From JBBROS01 sp965217935 (lineage in GTDB: Bacteria; Pseudomonadota; Alphaproteobacteria; Acetobacterales; Acetobacteraceae): DNA of 64,000 nucleotides. The position numbers and the translations under genes were made by a program. Of the stretch, positions 25,083-34,212 are shown piece by piece (position 1 is the first letter of the stretch; every line of letters begins with the position of its first letter). The stretch lies in NCBI GenBank assembly GCA_965217935.1, contig OZ244581.1, forward strand, positions 1,364,001-1,428,000, written 5' to 3'. The notes beneath the pieces were generated by a model. It was not told the DNA's origin and ran no database searches. It saw nothing but the letters and a program-made list of their open reading frames with translations.

Positions 25083-26297
25083 ATGGCCAAGATCAAGGTG
25101 AAAACCCCCGTCGTCGAGCTGGACGGCGACGAGATGACCCGCATCATTTGGGGCTTCATCAAGGACAAGCTGATCCTGCCCTATCTGGACATCGACCTGA
25201 AATACTACGACCTCGGCATCGAATGCCGCGACCAGACCGACGACCAGGTGACGGTCGATGCCGCCCACGCCATCCGGCAGTACGGGGTCGGCGTGAAGTG
25301 CGCGACCATCACGCCGGACGAGGCCCGGGTCGAGGAATTCAAGCTCAAGACAATGTGGCGCAGCCCGAACGGCACCATCCGCAACATCCTGGACGGCACC
25401 ATCTTCCGCGAGCCGATCATCTGCGGCAACGTGCCGCGCCTGGTGCCGCACTGGTCGAAGCCGATCGTGATCGGGCGCCATGCCTACGGCGACATCTACC
25501 GCGCGAGCGAAACCAAGATCCCGGGGCCTGGCAAGGTCACGCTGCAATTCCATCCCGAGGGCGGCGGCGAGCCGATGGTGCTCGACGTGCACGACTTCAA
25601 AGGCGCCGGCGTCGCGATGGGGATGCACAACACCAAAGCCTCCATCGAGGGTTTCGCCCGCGCCAGCCTGAACTACGGGCTCGCGCGCAAGTACCCCGTC
25701 TATCTCTCGACCAAGAACACGATCCTCAAAGCTTATGACGGCATGTTCAAGGACGTGTTCCAGGACATCTTCGACGCCGAGTTCAAGGCCGAGTTCGACA
25801 AGCACGGCCTGACCTACGAGCACCGCCTGATCGACGACATGGTCGCCAGCGCCCTGAAATGGGACGGCGGCTACGTCTGGGCCTGCAAGAACTACGACGG
25901 CGACGTGGAGAGCGACATCGTAGCGCAGGGCTTCGGCAGCCTCGGTCTGATGACCAGCGTGCTCGCCAGCCCCGACGGCAACACCATCGAGAGCGAGGCC
26001 GCCCACGGCACCGTGACCCGGCATTACCGCGAGCACCAGAAGGGCCGTGAGACCAGCACCAACCCGATTGCCTCCATCTTCGCCTGGACCCGCGGCCTCG
26101 CCTACCGCGGGCGCTTCGACGGCACGCCGGACGTGACGGCGTTCGCCGACACGCTGGAACGGGTCTGCGTCGAGACGGTCGAGAGCGGGGCGATGACGAA
26201 AGACTTGGCGCTGCTGATCGGACGTGAGCAGAAATGGCTCAACACGCAGGATTTCCTGAGCAGGATCGACGAGAACCTCAAAGCCGCGATGGCATGA
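25083..26297 (+). CDS. icd: NADP-dependent isocitrate dehydrogenase
   Basis: The 404-aa enzyme oxidises isocitrate to 2-oxoglutarate in the TCA cycle. It belongs to the eukaryotic-like (subfamily II) dimeric type common in alphaproteobacteria: MAKIKVKTPVVELDGDEMTR, then WRSPNGTIRNILDGTIFREP at about residues 95-114. The phosphoryl/substrate and NADP segments ESEAAHGTVTRHYREH lie near 300. The start at 25083 is preferred to an ATG-like start at 25068, since GAGAGGA lies just upstream. Confidence 0.96.
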   Translation: MAKIKVKTPVVELDGDEMTRIIWGFIKDKLILPYLDIDLKYYDLGIECRDQTDDQVTVDAAHAIRQYGVGVKCATITPDEARVEEFKLKTMWRSPNGTIRNILDGTIFREPIICGNVPRLVPHWSKPIVIGRHAYGDIYRASETKIPGPGKVTLQFHPEGGGEPMVLDVHDFKGAGVAMGMHNTKASIEGFARASLNYGLARKYPVYLSTKNTILKAYDGMFKDVFQDIFDAEFKAEFDKHGLTYEHRLIDDMVASALKWDGGYVWACKNYDGDVESDIVAQGFGSLGLMTSVLASPDGNTIESEAAHGTVTRHYREHQKGRETSTNPIASIFAWTRGLAYRGRFDGTPDVTAFADTLERVCVETVESGAMTKDLALLIGREQKWLNTQDFLSRIDENLKAAMA

Positions 26298-26305
26298 CCG
26301 TAACG

Positions 26306-26417
26306 GCGGCGTCGGCAACGAGTGCGGCAGCACGCCGACAAAGCCGCCCGGCAAGGCGACGGTTTAAGGCTCGTTCACCCGATTGATCTGTGGCGGTTAT
26401 TTCTGAACAAGCCTTAA
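26306..26417 (+). repeat. Family 2 hairpin repeat, copy 2c
   Basis: It begins GGCGGCGTCGGC, has the GTGCGGCAGCAC core, then CCGAC and GCCGCC. Compared with copy 2b, the outer arms have changed on both sides (CAGC to CGGC, GCTG to GCCG), keeping the pairing. It ends GAACAAGCCTTAAG. It sits between icd and the dienelactone hydrolase gene. Confidence 0.82.
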
Positions 26418-26442
26418 GCGGCAGATTTATCCAGGGAGAGAG

Positions 26443-27300
26443 ATGATGGACGGTTTGGATGGGCTGAAGACGTATCCGCTTGCCCGCCGGGGCATGATGA
26501 TGACCGGGCTGATGACCGGGTTCACGCTTGCCGCGGCCGGCGCGCAGGCGCAGGCGATCCATACCGATACGCAGGGTATCAAGGCCGAGGAAACCAAGAT
26601 CCCGGTTTCCGACGGCGGCTTGCCGGCCTATTGTGCCCATCCGGACGGCGCCGGACCGTTCCCGACGGTGGTGGTGATCGAAGAAATCTTCGGCGTTCAT
26701 GAGTATATCAAGGACGTATGCCGCAGGCTGGCCAAGGCCGGATACCTGGCGGTCGCACCCGAACTCTACGCCCGGCTGGGCGACCTGTCGAAGATGAGCG
26801 ACGTGCCGACCATCATTCGCGACGTGATCAACAAGGCCCCTGATGACCGGTTGCTGGCGGACCTCGACAGCACGGCGGCGTGGGCTGGAAAGAACCGGGG
26901 CGACCTGGGCCGCCTGGGCGTGACCGGCTTCTGCCGCGGCGGGCGGAACACCTGGCTCTATGCCGCGCACAGCGGCGCCCTGAAAGCGGCGGTGGCCTGG
27001 TATGGCCCGATCGGCGGACAGCCGAGCTCGATCCAGCCGCGCACCGTCCTGGATTTTGCAGGCGAGATCAAGTGTCCGCTGCTCGGGCTTTACGGCGGGC
27101 AGGACAAAGGCATTCCAGTATCGCAAGTGCGCGAGGCGGAGGCCAAGGCGAAAGCGGCGGGCAAGACGGTCGACATCGTCATCTACCCGCAAGCCGGGCA
27201 CGGTTTCCACGCGGATTACCGGCCGAGTTACGACAAGCAAGCAGCCGAGGACGGCTGGACCCGGATGCTGGCCTGGTTCAAGACCTATGGCGTCGCTTGA
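26443..27300 (+). CDS. Dienelactone hydrolase family protein, probably exported
   Basis: The 285-aa alpha/beta hydrolase has a cysteine nucleophile in GFCRGG (near residue 166), with Asp in YGGQDKG and His in AGHGFH completing the triad. The N-terminus carries ARR-G-MMMTGLMTGF and a hydrophobic stretch ending AAGAQAQA. This suggests Tat or Sec export, unlike classical cytoplasmic ClcD. It may act on lactone or ester substrates, but specificity cannot be read. No pathway genes flank it. Confidence 0.88.
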   Translation: MMDGLDGLKTYPLARRGMMMTGLMTGFTLAAAGAQAQAIHTDTQGIKAEETKIPVSDGGLPAYCAHPDGAGPFPTVVVIEEIFGVHEYIKDVCRRLAKAGYLAVAPELYARLGDLSKMSDVPTIIRDVINKAPDDRLLADLDSTAAWAGKNRGDLGRLGVTGFCRGGRNTWLYAAHSGALKAAVAWYGPIGGQPSSIQPRTVLDFAGEIKCPLLGLYGGQDKGIPVSQVREAEAKAKAAGKTVDIVIYPQAGHGFHADYRPSYDKQAAEDGWTRMLAWFKTYGVA

Positions 27301-27492
27301 TCGGAGCGTGCTGCTGATGCGTTGATGTCGGGTCATGGCCTCCGTTTGTTTCGTAGACCAACGCAGGCTTGGGTCCGGTCGATTCTGCTCAAACGGCAGT
27401 CTCAACCGGGCGAATGCTTGATAATGCTTTGCCGCGAGGACCCGCGGTCAATGCGCGTTATTCGCCGTCCCGCGGCGTAGACGAGGCGCCGA

Positions 27493-30126
27493 TCAGGCCG
27501 CGAGCGCCGTCCGCACCGCATCGAGCGCGGCGTCTGCCTGGGCGCCGTCCGGCCCGCCGGCCTGAGCGAGATCGGGCCGCCCGCCGCCCCCTTTGCCGCC
27601 GACCGCCGAGCTTGCCTTTCGCACGAGGTCGACCGCGTTGAACCGGCTCGTCAGATCCTGGCTGACGCGCACGACGATGCTCGCCTTTCCCTCCGCGGTC
27701 GAGACGACGGCGACGACGCCGCTGCCGAGGCCGTCGCCGATCGCCTCGGCCACGCCCTTCAAGTCCTTGGCCGGAATGTCGCCGAGGTTGCGGACCGCGA
27801 GCGCGACGCCGCCGTGCCGCTCGGTCTCGGCCGCGGCTTGCCCGGTCGCCAGCTTCTTCTGCAACTCCGACACCTGCTGTTCCAGCCGCCGCCGGTCCTC
27901 CTGGATCTGCGTGATCCGTTCGGGCAGCTCGGCGGGCGAGGTCCGAAGCTGTGCCGCGAGGTCCGCCACGATCCGGTCCGTCGCGGCCAGCGTCGCCAGC
28001 GCCGCCTCGCCGGCGACCGCCTCGACCCGGCGCACGCCGGCGCTGACCGCGCCCTCGCCGACGATGCGGAACAGGCCAATATCGCCGGTGCGCCCGACAT
28101 GCGTGCCGCCGCAAAGCTCGGTCGAGTAGGACTCGCCCGAGCCTGCGCCCATCGAGACGACCCGAACCTCGTCACCGTATTTCTCGCCGAACAGCGCCAT
28201 CGCCCCTTCGGCAACGGCGGCCTCCGGCGTCATCAGCCGCGTCGTGACCTCGGAATTGCGGCGGATCTGCGCGTTGACCTCGGCCTCGACCACGGCCAGG
28301 TCATCGCGGGCAATCGGCGTCGGCTGGCTGACATCGAAGCGAAGGCGGTCGGGCGCGTTCAAGCTGCCTTTCTGGGTGACGTGCGGCCCGAGGCGGCGGC
28401 GCAGGGCCGCGTGCAGAAGGTGGGTCGCGCTGTGGTGCGCCCGGATGGCGCTCCGCCTGGCGTGGTCAACCGTCGCCTGGACCTGCGCGCCGACCCGGGC
28501 GCAACCGTCCTCGACCGTGCCGAGATGCACGAACAGGTCACCCAGCTTCTTCTGCGTGTCGGCAACGCTGATTCTAAGCCCGTCCGCGCCGGCGATCAGC
28601 CCGGCATCCCCGGCCTGGCCACCGCTCTCGGCATAGAACGGCGTCTGGTTGAGGATGACGGCGACGGCCGAGCCCGCGTCCGCCCGCTCGGCCAAGGCGC
28701 CGTCCACGACGAGGCCGGCGATCTCCGCCTCGGCGGCTTCTGCGGCGTAGCCCAGGAACTCGGTCGCGCCCAGCCGCTCGTGCAGGTCGAACCAAATCCG
28801 CCCGGTCGCCGCGTCGCCCGTGCCTGCCCAGGCGGCGCGGGCGCGGGTGCGCTGCTCGGCCATCGCCGCCTCGAACCCGGCCACGTCCACCTGCTTGCCC
28901 TGGTCGCGCAAGGCGTCCTGCGTCAGGTCGAGCGGGAAGCCGAACGTGTCATACAGCTTGAACGCGACGGCGCCGGGCAACGGCTCACTGCCGCCAAGCC
29001 GCCCGGTCTCCTCGGCCAGCAGGCCGAGCCCGCGGTCGAGCATCGCCTTGAACCGGTCCTCTTCCAGCCGCATGGTCTCGCCGATCAGCGCCTCGGCCCG
29101 CGGCAGCTCGGGGAACGCCGCCCCCATCTGCCGGACCAGGGCTGGCAGCAGCGTGTGGAACACCGGCTGGGCCGTGCCCATCATGTGCAGGTGCCGCATG
29201 GCCCGGCGCATGATCCGGCGCAGCACGTAGCCGCGCCCCTCCTTTGCCGGCAGCACGCCGTCCGCGATCAGGAACGCCGTGCTGCGCAGGTGGTCGGCGA
29301 CGACGCGGTGGCTGGTCTTGAACGGCCCGTCCGGGTCCTGCCCGGTCGCCTCGGCGCTGGCCAGGATCAGGGCGCGCAGCGTGTCGGTGTCGTAGTTGTC
29401 CTGCTTGCCCTGCAGGATGGCGGCGAAGCGTTCAAGCCCCATGCCAGTGTCGATCGACGGCCGGGGCAGCGGCACGCGCGTGCCGGGCGGACCCTCCTCG
29501 TACTGCATGAAGACAAGGTTCCAGATCTCGACGAAGCGGTCCCCGTCCTCGTCGGGCGATCCCGGCGGCCCGCCCGGGACGGCGGGTCCGTGATCGAAGA
29601 AGATTTCCGAGCAGGGACCGCACGGCCCAGTGTCGCCCATGCGCCAGAAATTGTCCGAGGTGGCGATGCGGATGATGCGCTCGTCCGGCAGGCCGGCGAC
29701 CTGCCTCCAGAGTTGGGCGGCGTCGTCGTCGTCGGCATAGACGGTGACGATCAGCTTGTCCTTCGGGATGGCGAAGTCGCGGGTGAGCAGGGTCCAGGCG
29801 TGCTCGATGGCGACGGGCTTGAAGTAGTCGCCGAAGCTGAAATTGCCGAGCATCTCGAAGAACGTATGATGGCGCGCGGTGAAGCCGACGTTGTCGAGGT
29901 CGTTGTGCTTGCCGCCGGCGCGGACGCATTTCTGCGAGGTGGCGGCGCGCTGGTATGGCCGGCGCTCCTGGCCGGTAAACACGTTCTTGAATTGCACCAT
30001 GCCGCTGTTGGTGAACAGCAGCGTCGGGTCGTTGAGCGGGACGAGCGGGCTGCTGGCGACCACCTGGTGCGCGTTGCGGCGGAAGTAGTCGAGGAAGGTG
30101 GCACGGATGTCGTTGCTGGTGGCCAT
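27493..30126 (-). CDS. alaS: Alanyl-tRNA synthetase
   Basis: The 877-aa class II synthetase charges tRNA-Ala. The N-terminal catalytic core includes LFTNSGMVQFKNVF and the RAATSQKCVRAGGKHNDLD motif 2 region. The editing domain has HHSATHLLHAALR and CGGTHV zinc/editing residues. The C-terminal DHHA1-like region (GGRPDLAQAGG) ends the protein. Length is normal. It is transcribed alone. Confidence 0.97.
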   Translation of the reverse strand: MATSNDIRATFLDYFRRNAHQVVASSPLVPLNDPTLLFTNSGMVQFKNVFTGQERRPYQRAATSQKCVRAGGKHNDLDNVGFTARHHTFFEMLGNFSFGDYFKPVAIEHAWTLLTRDFAIPKDKLIVTVYADDDDAAQLWRQVAGLPDERIIRIATSDNFWRMGDTGPCGPCSEIFFDHGPAVPGGPPGSPDEDGDRFVEIWNLVFMQYEEGPPGTRVPLPRPSIDTGMGLERFAAILQGKQDNYDTDTLRALILASAEATGQDPDGPFKTSHRVVADHLRSTAFLIADGVLPAKEGRGYVLRRIMRRAMRHLHMMGTAQPVFHTLLPALVRQMGAAFPELPRAEALIGETMRLEEDRFKAMLDRGLGLLAEETGRLGGSEPLPGAVAFKLYDTFGFPLDLTQDALRDQGKQVDVAGFEAAMAEQRTRARAAWAGTGDAATGRIWFDLHERLGATEFLGYAAEAAEAEIAGLVVDGALAERADAGSAVAVILNQTPFYAESGGQAGDAGLIAGADGLRISVADTQKKLGDLFVHLGTVEDGCARVGAQVQATVDHARRSAIRAHHSATHLLHAALRRRLGPHVTQKGSLNAPDRLRFDVSQPTPIARDDLAVVEAEVNAQIRRNSEVTTRLMTPEAAVAEGAMALFGEKYGDEVRVVSMGAGSGESYSTELCGGTHVGRTGDIGLFRIVGEGAVSAGVRRVEAVAGEAALATLAATDRIVADLAAQLRTSPAELPERITQIQEDRRRLEQQVSELQKKLATGQAAAETERHGGVALAVRNLGDIPAKDLKGVAEAIGDGLGSGVVAVVSTAEGKASIVVRVSQDLTSRFNAVDLVRKASSAVGGKGGGGRPDLAQAGGPDGAQADAALDAVRTALAA

Positions 30127-30324
30127 GGGGCGCCGGGTCGTCCTTTGGGTGCTCTGGCGTAAGTAGGGCGCCGGGGGCGGAATGTCATCTGGCGCGGGCC
30201 GGGCGGGTAGCGGCTCGCGAGAGGCATGTGCGATCGGTCTCTCCGAGCGACGCGGGAGCGTCGTCTCAGTCCGATGAAACGATCCGAGTGGACTGCCGGC
30301 GCGCTCGGCCCATTTCGGACGACT

Positions 30325-30362
30325 AAGCGCCCGAAGCCGTTTTGCCGGGCAGCTTTGCTGCG
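30325..30362 (-). repeat. Family 2 hairpin repeat, truncated copy 2d
   Basis: Read on the minus strand it contains AAAGCTGCCCGGCAAAACGG, the central block of family 2, followed by TTCGGGCGCTTAG. The left hairpin half is missing. It abuts the end of the lipoprotein gene. Confidence 0.55.
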
Positions 30363-30677
30363 CTAAAGCTCACGGCCGGGCTGCACGGCGTTGCCCGGCT
30401 GGTTGCGCAGGGTGCGCCGGAGCTGGGCGCAGGCAGCGGGCAATCCCCGAACTTCGCTTGCCGCGGACGCTTGCGGCACGCCGTTGCATCGCGCCAGCAT
30501 CGCCTGCAGGCTTTCGTCCTCGCCATCCTGGCCGTATGCGGAGACGCCGGGCGTGCCATAGCCAAGCGTCTCAGCGCTCTTTGACATGGAAGCGCCGGAG
30601 CATGCGCCGAGGGTCGCAGCCACCGCCAAGAAAGGCGCGAGCCTTCCCGCTTTTCCAACCCTGAAACGCCAATTCAT
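30363..30677 (-). CDS. Small putative lipoprotein
   Basis: The 104-aa precursor has a basic N-terminus, a hydrophobic stretch and a lipobox LGAC at about residues 23-26 (AATLGACSGAS). The mature part is about 75 residues with two further cysteines and no recognised domain. The last residues are next to a family 2 repeat remnant, so the original C-terminus may have been altered. Confidence 0.55.
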   Translation of the reverse strand: MNWRFRVGKAGRLAPFLAVAATLGACSGASMSKSAETLGYGTPGVSAYGQDGEDESLQAMLARCNGVPQASAASEVRGLPAACAQLRRTLRNQPGNAVQPGREL

Positions 30678-30793
30678 CGGCTTCTGCTCCTTCTCTGAAC
30701 AATGTGGATCAAGTTGGCCGCGCTCGTCCTTCGAGCAAGAACGTATGTGTTCTTGGCCCCGGCACTCGCGAGATCTTCAGCGTACTGAACAGG

Positions 30794-31315
30794 ATGTCGG
30801 TCAGCCGGTCCTGGCGCAAGCTGCACATCGGCCTGGATGCCGGCGCCGGGCAGGTCGTCGCGGCGGCGCTCACTGCGAAGGAGGTCGACGACGGCGCCGA
30901 GGTCGGCCCCTTGCTCGACCAGGTGGGGGCATCAGTGGCGTCCTTCACCGCCGACGGCGCCTACGGCCAGGAGGGCGTGTCCACTGCGATCGGCACGCGC
31001 CATCCCGAGGCGGCGGTGATCGTGCCGCCGCGCTCCACGGCCATGCCGAGCGAGACGGCCGAGACCGCGCCCACGCAGCGCGACCGCCATCTACAGCACA
31101 TCGCCGAGCGCGGACGGGCAGCCTGGCAGAACCCCTCCGGTTACGCGACGCGGGCTCTGGCCGAGGCGGCCATCGGCCGGTTCAAGCAGGTGATCGGCGA
31201 CGGGCTGCTCTCGCGCACGCACGAGCGCCGGGCCACCGAGGTGGGCGCCGCCATCCATGCCCTCAACCGAATGCTGGAGTTGCGACGCCCGATCCCCATC
31301 CGCATTGCCCGATAA
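30794..31315 (+). pseudogene. 5'-truncated IS5-family transposase remnant
   Basis: The fragment starts near SRSWRKLHIGLDA and retains the DDE residues. The first Asp is in LDAGAG, the second in TADGAYGQ and the Glu in LAEAAIGRFKQVIGD. This is the C-terminal two thirds of an IS5-type transposase. The N-terminal DNA-binding part and both IS ends are not recognisable, so it is inactive. Confidence 0.8.
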
Positions 31316-31378
31316 CGACCGGGGTTGGGGGTAACTGCAAACATCCCTTTGATCTGTGCAACACGGCCGTGCTGCAGC

Positions 31379-32143
31379 CTATTGAATCGTGTAGCCGCCG
31401 TCCACGACGAGGTTGGCGCCCGTGATCATGCCGGCAGCCCCGCTTGCCAGGAATACGGCGGCGAGCGCGATCTCTTCCGGCTGGGCGAAACGGCCGGTCG
31501 GGATTCTTCGCTTCATCGCCTCGCCAACCTCGCCAGCCCATGCCTTCCGACCGAGATCAGTCTCGACCACGGTGGGCGAGATGGCGTTGACGGTGATGCC
31601 GTGCGGCGCCCACTCCATCGCCAGCACCTTGGTCATGCCGAGGATGCCCGCCTTGCTGGTGCAGTAGGCCAGGTGGCGGTCGAGGGCCACGAAGGCGGCT
31701 TGCGAGGCAAGATTGACGATCCGGCCGGCTCCAGCCGCCTGCAACGCCGGAAAGGCGGCGCGGGACATGGCGAACGGGACGCGCAGGTTGATCGCCATCG
31801 TGCGGTCCCAATCAGCGTCCGACACCGCTTCCGCTCGTTCGAGCAACACGATGCCGGCGTTGTTGACCAGGATGTCGAGCCTGCCCAGTGCCGCCACGGC
31901 AGCTTTGACCGCCTTGTCGGCCGCGCCGGGTTCGGTGAGGTCGGCGACGTGGCTGATGTGGCCGACGCCAGGCAGGGCGCCCGCTGCGTCAGGCGCCGTG
32001 GCACTCACGTCGACGATGACGACCCTTGCGCCACGGGCGGCGAGCGCCTCAGCGATTGCCGCGCCGATCCCGGCCGCGCCGCCCGTGACCAGCGCTGCTT
32101 TGCCAGTGAAGTCGAACGCCGCGTCGAAGCTGGGCGGCATCAC
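31379..32143 (-). CDS. SDR family dehydrogenase linked to a sugar ABC transporter
   Basis: The 254-aa classical short-chain dehydrogenase has TGGAAGIG at about residues 20-27, NNAG at about 92-95, catalytic Tyr/Lys in YCTSKAG and the C-terminal ASGAAGMITGANLVVDGG. It follows the sugar transporter genes with a 57-bp gap. It probably oxidises the imported sugar or polyol. The exact substrate (for example a pentitol or tetritol) cannot be assigned. Confidence 0.88.
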   Translation of the reverse strand: MMPPSFDAAFDFTGKAALVTGGAAGIGAAIAEALAARGARVVIVDVSATAPDAAGALPGVGHISHVADLTEPGAADKAVKAAVAALGRLDILVNNAGIVLLERAEAVSDADWDRTMAINLRVPFAMSRAAFPALQAAGAGRIVNLASQAAFVALDRHLAYCTSKAGILGMTKVLAMEWAPHGITVNAISPTVVETDLGRKAWAGEVGEAMKRRIPTGRFAQPEEIALAAVFLASGAAGMITGANLVVDGGYTIQ

Positions 32144-32200
32144 GTCCGGGCCTCCCGCCCGTGGCCTACGGGCGCAAGGCTGGCAAGGACGGGGCCCACC

Positions 32201-33205
32201 TTAGGCTTTCTGCCGCTTGGCGAGCAGCGCGTCGGCGTTCTGCTTCGTCACCGGCGTCCACGGGATATTGTAGTCCTTGGCCATGCCGTCGTCCCAGGAC
32301 AATTGATCGCCGTATTCCGTCCAGGCCTCGGCTTGCGGCTTATAGCTCTCGCCAATCAGGCGCCGCAGCGTCACGTCCAGCGCGCCCTGCGCCTGCCCGG
32401 TGGCGTCCTGCAGGATCGACACCATCTCGCCTGCTTTGACCGCGCGCAGGGCGTCGCTTACCCCATCGATGCCGGCAATGGGCATCTTGCTCGCATCAAG
32501 CCCGGCGGCCTTCACCGCCTGCAGCGCGCCGAGCGCCATCTCGTCGTTCTGGCCGATGATGCCCTGGATCTGGCCGGGGTGCGCGGTCAGCCAGTTCTCC
32601 ATCAAGGATTGCGCCTCGGCGCGCGACCAGTTGGCCGTCTTGTGCTCCAGCACCTTGATGCCGGGGTTGGCGGACAGGACCTGCTGGTTGCCCTTGCCGC
32701 GGTCGATCTGCGCGCTCTGGCCGATCGGGCCTTCGATGACGACGATGTTCCCCTTGCCGCCCAGCGCCTTGACCACGGCTTCGGCCTCCATCGCGCCGGC
32801 CTTCACGTCATTCGAGCCGACGAAGGAGGTAAGGTCGTCGCTGGTGACGCGGGTGTTGGAGCCGATCACCGGCACGCCGGCCGCCTTGGCCTTCCGCACC
32901 GCGTCCGATCCGGCGGCGGCGTCGATCGGCACGAAGATGATGGCGTCGTACTGCTGGGTGATCATGGTCTCGAACTGGTTCGACTGGGTGAGCGCGTTGT
33001 ACTGGCCGTCGAACACGGTGATGTTGGCCTGGCCGCTCTTGGCGGCCGGGTGCGCCTTGATCGCGCCCACCCAGAGCTGCATGAACTCGGCCTTCAGCCC
33101 GTAGACGGCGGCGCCGATCTTATGCGTCTTGCCCTGCGCGCGGCCGATGGCGGGCATGGCAAGCGTCGCCGCCGTGGCGGAAAGAAGCGTCCGGCGTCCG
33201 ATCAT
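32201..33205 (-). CDS. Sugar ABC transporter substrate-binding protein (CUT2 type)
   Basis: The 334-aa precursor has a signal peptide MIGRRTLLSATAATLAMPA with cleavage near GRAQ. The periplasmic binding fold of the ribose/xylose type follows (YDAIIFVPIDAAAGSDAV, ITQQY, GIIGQNDEMALGALQAVKAAG). It captures a sugar or sugar alcohol for the permease encoded 23 bp upstream. Confidence 0.92.
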   Translation of the reverse strand: MIGRRTLLSATAATLAMPAIGRAQGKTHKIGAAVYGLKAEFMQLWVGAIKAHPAAKSGQANITVFDGQYNALTQSNQFETMITQQYDAIIFVPIDAAAGSDAVRKAKAAGVPVIGSNTRVTSDDLTSFVGSNDVKAGAMEAEAVVKALGGKGNIVVIEGPIGQSAQIDRGKGNQQVLSANPGIKVLEHKTANWSRAEAQSLMENWLTAHPGQIQGIIGQNDEMALGALQAVKAAGLDASKMPIAGIDGVSDALRAVKAGEMVSILQDATGQAQGALDVTLRRLIGESYKPQAEAWTEYGDQLSWDDGMAKDYNIPWTPVTKQNADALLAKRQKA

Positions 33206-33228
33206 ACGTTTCCTCCTGTTTTGTTTCG

Positions 33229-34212
33229 TTAGTCCCGCACCCGGCGGGAGGTGTCCAGCAGCACCGCGAGCACGATGATCACGCCCTTGATGACCTGCTG
33301 GTAGTAGGACGACACGCCCATCAGGTCGAGGCCGTTGCTGATGACGGCGATGATGAGCGCGCCGAACAAGGTGCCGACTGGGCTGCCGACGCCGCCGGTG
33401 AGGCTGGTGCCGCCGATCACCACCGCGGCGATGGCGTCCAGCTCGTAGCTCACGCCCGCCTGCGGCAGCGCCGAGGTGGTGCGCGCCGCGAGCACCATGC
33501 CGGACAGCCCGGCCAGCGCCCCCGAGACGGCGTAAACCGAGAACACGATGCGCCGGGTGTTGACGCCGCTGGTGCGGGCGCTGCGCTCGTTGCCGCCGAC
33601 CGCGTAGACGTAGCGGCCATAGGTGGTGAAGCGCAGCGCCACCCAGGCGACGAGCACCGTGGCGGCGAACAGGATCACCGGGACCGGCACGCCAGAAACG
33701 ACGCCTTGGCCGAGTTGCAGGAACGACGGTGCAAGGTTCGGCACCGGCATCCCGTCATTGGAAATGAAGGTCAGCCCGCGCGCCACGCTCAACATGCCGA
33801 GCGTGGCCACGAACGCGGGCACGCGCAGGTGCGCCACCACCAGGCCGTTGACCATGCCCAAGCCCAGTCCCGCTCCCACGCCGAGCAGGATCGCGACGGC
33901 TGGGCTGCCCGGATCGGCGCCGGTGACGATCATCGATCCAAGCAGGCCGCACAGCGCCAGCAGCGAGCCGACCGAAAGGTCGATGCCGCCGGTCAGGATG
34001 ACAAAGGTCTGGCCTATGGCAAGAATGCCGTTGATGCTGGCTTGGCGCAGCACGTTGCCGATGTTGCGCGGGGTGAGGAAGTACGGGTTGAGCAGGCTAA
34101 GCGCCACGCACAAGGCGAAGAAGGCGATTACGATGCCGTAGCGGGACAGCGCCTGCCCGGCCCCGAGCCGCAACCGGGCCGCCAATGCCGGGCGCTCGGC
34201 CGCCTCGCTCAC
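33229..34212 (-). CDS. Sugar ABC transporter permease (RbsC-like)
   Basis: The 327-aa protein has about ten membrane segments and the RbsC signature (GGIDLSVGSLLALCG, GRYVYAVGGNERSARTSGVN). I set the start at GTG 34212, overlapping the ATPase stop by GTGA. A longer frame reaching 34434 would lie inside the ATPase gene and is Arg-rich, not protein-like. Confidence 0.92.
   Translation of the reverse strand: MSEAAERPALAARLRLGAGQALSRYGIVIAFFALCVALSLLNPYFLTPRNIGNVLRQASINGILAIGQTFVILTGGIDLSVGSLLALCGLLGSMIVTGADPGSPAVAILLGVGAGLGLGMVNGLVVAHLRVPAFVATLGMLSVARGLTFISNDGMPVPNLAPSFLQLGQGVVSGVPVPVILFAATVLVAWVALRFTTYGRYVYAVGGNERSARTSGVNTRRIVFSVYAVSGALAGLSGMVLAARTTSALPQAGVSYELDAIAAVVIGGTSLTGGVGSPVGTLFGALIIAVISNGLDLMGVSSYYQQVIKGVIIVLAVLLDTSRRVRD

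Noticed and set aside
24414..26354. 646-codon minus-strand open frame
   Set aside because: It is antisense to purK and icd, both supported by motifs.
27301..27492. Possible mobile-element remnant between the dienelactone hydrolase gene and alaS
   Set aside because: The 192 bp have no coding content and I could not match them to a family or to the repeats in this window.
27814..30162. 782-codon plus-strand open frame
   Set aside because: It is antisense to alaS, whose catalytic and editing motifs are clear.
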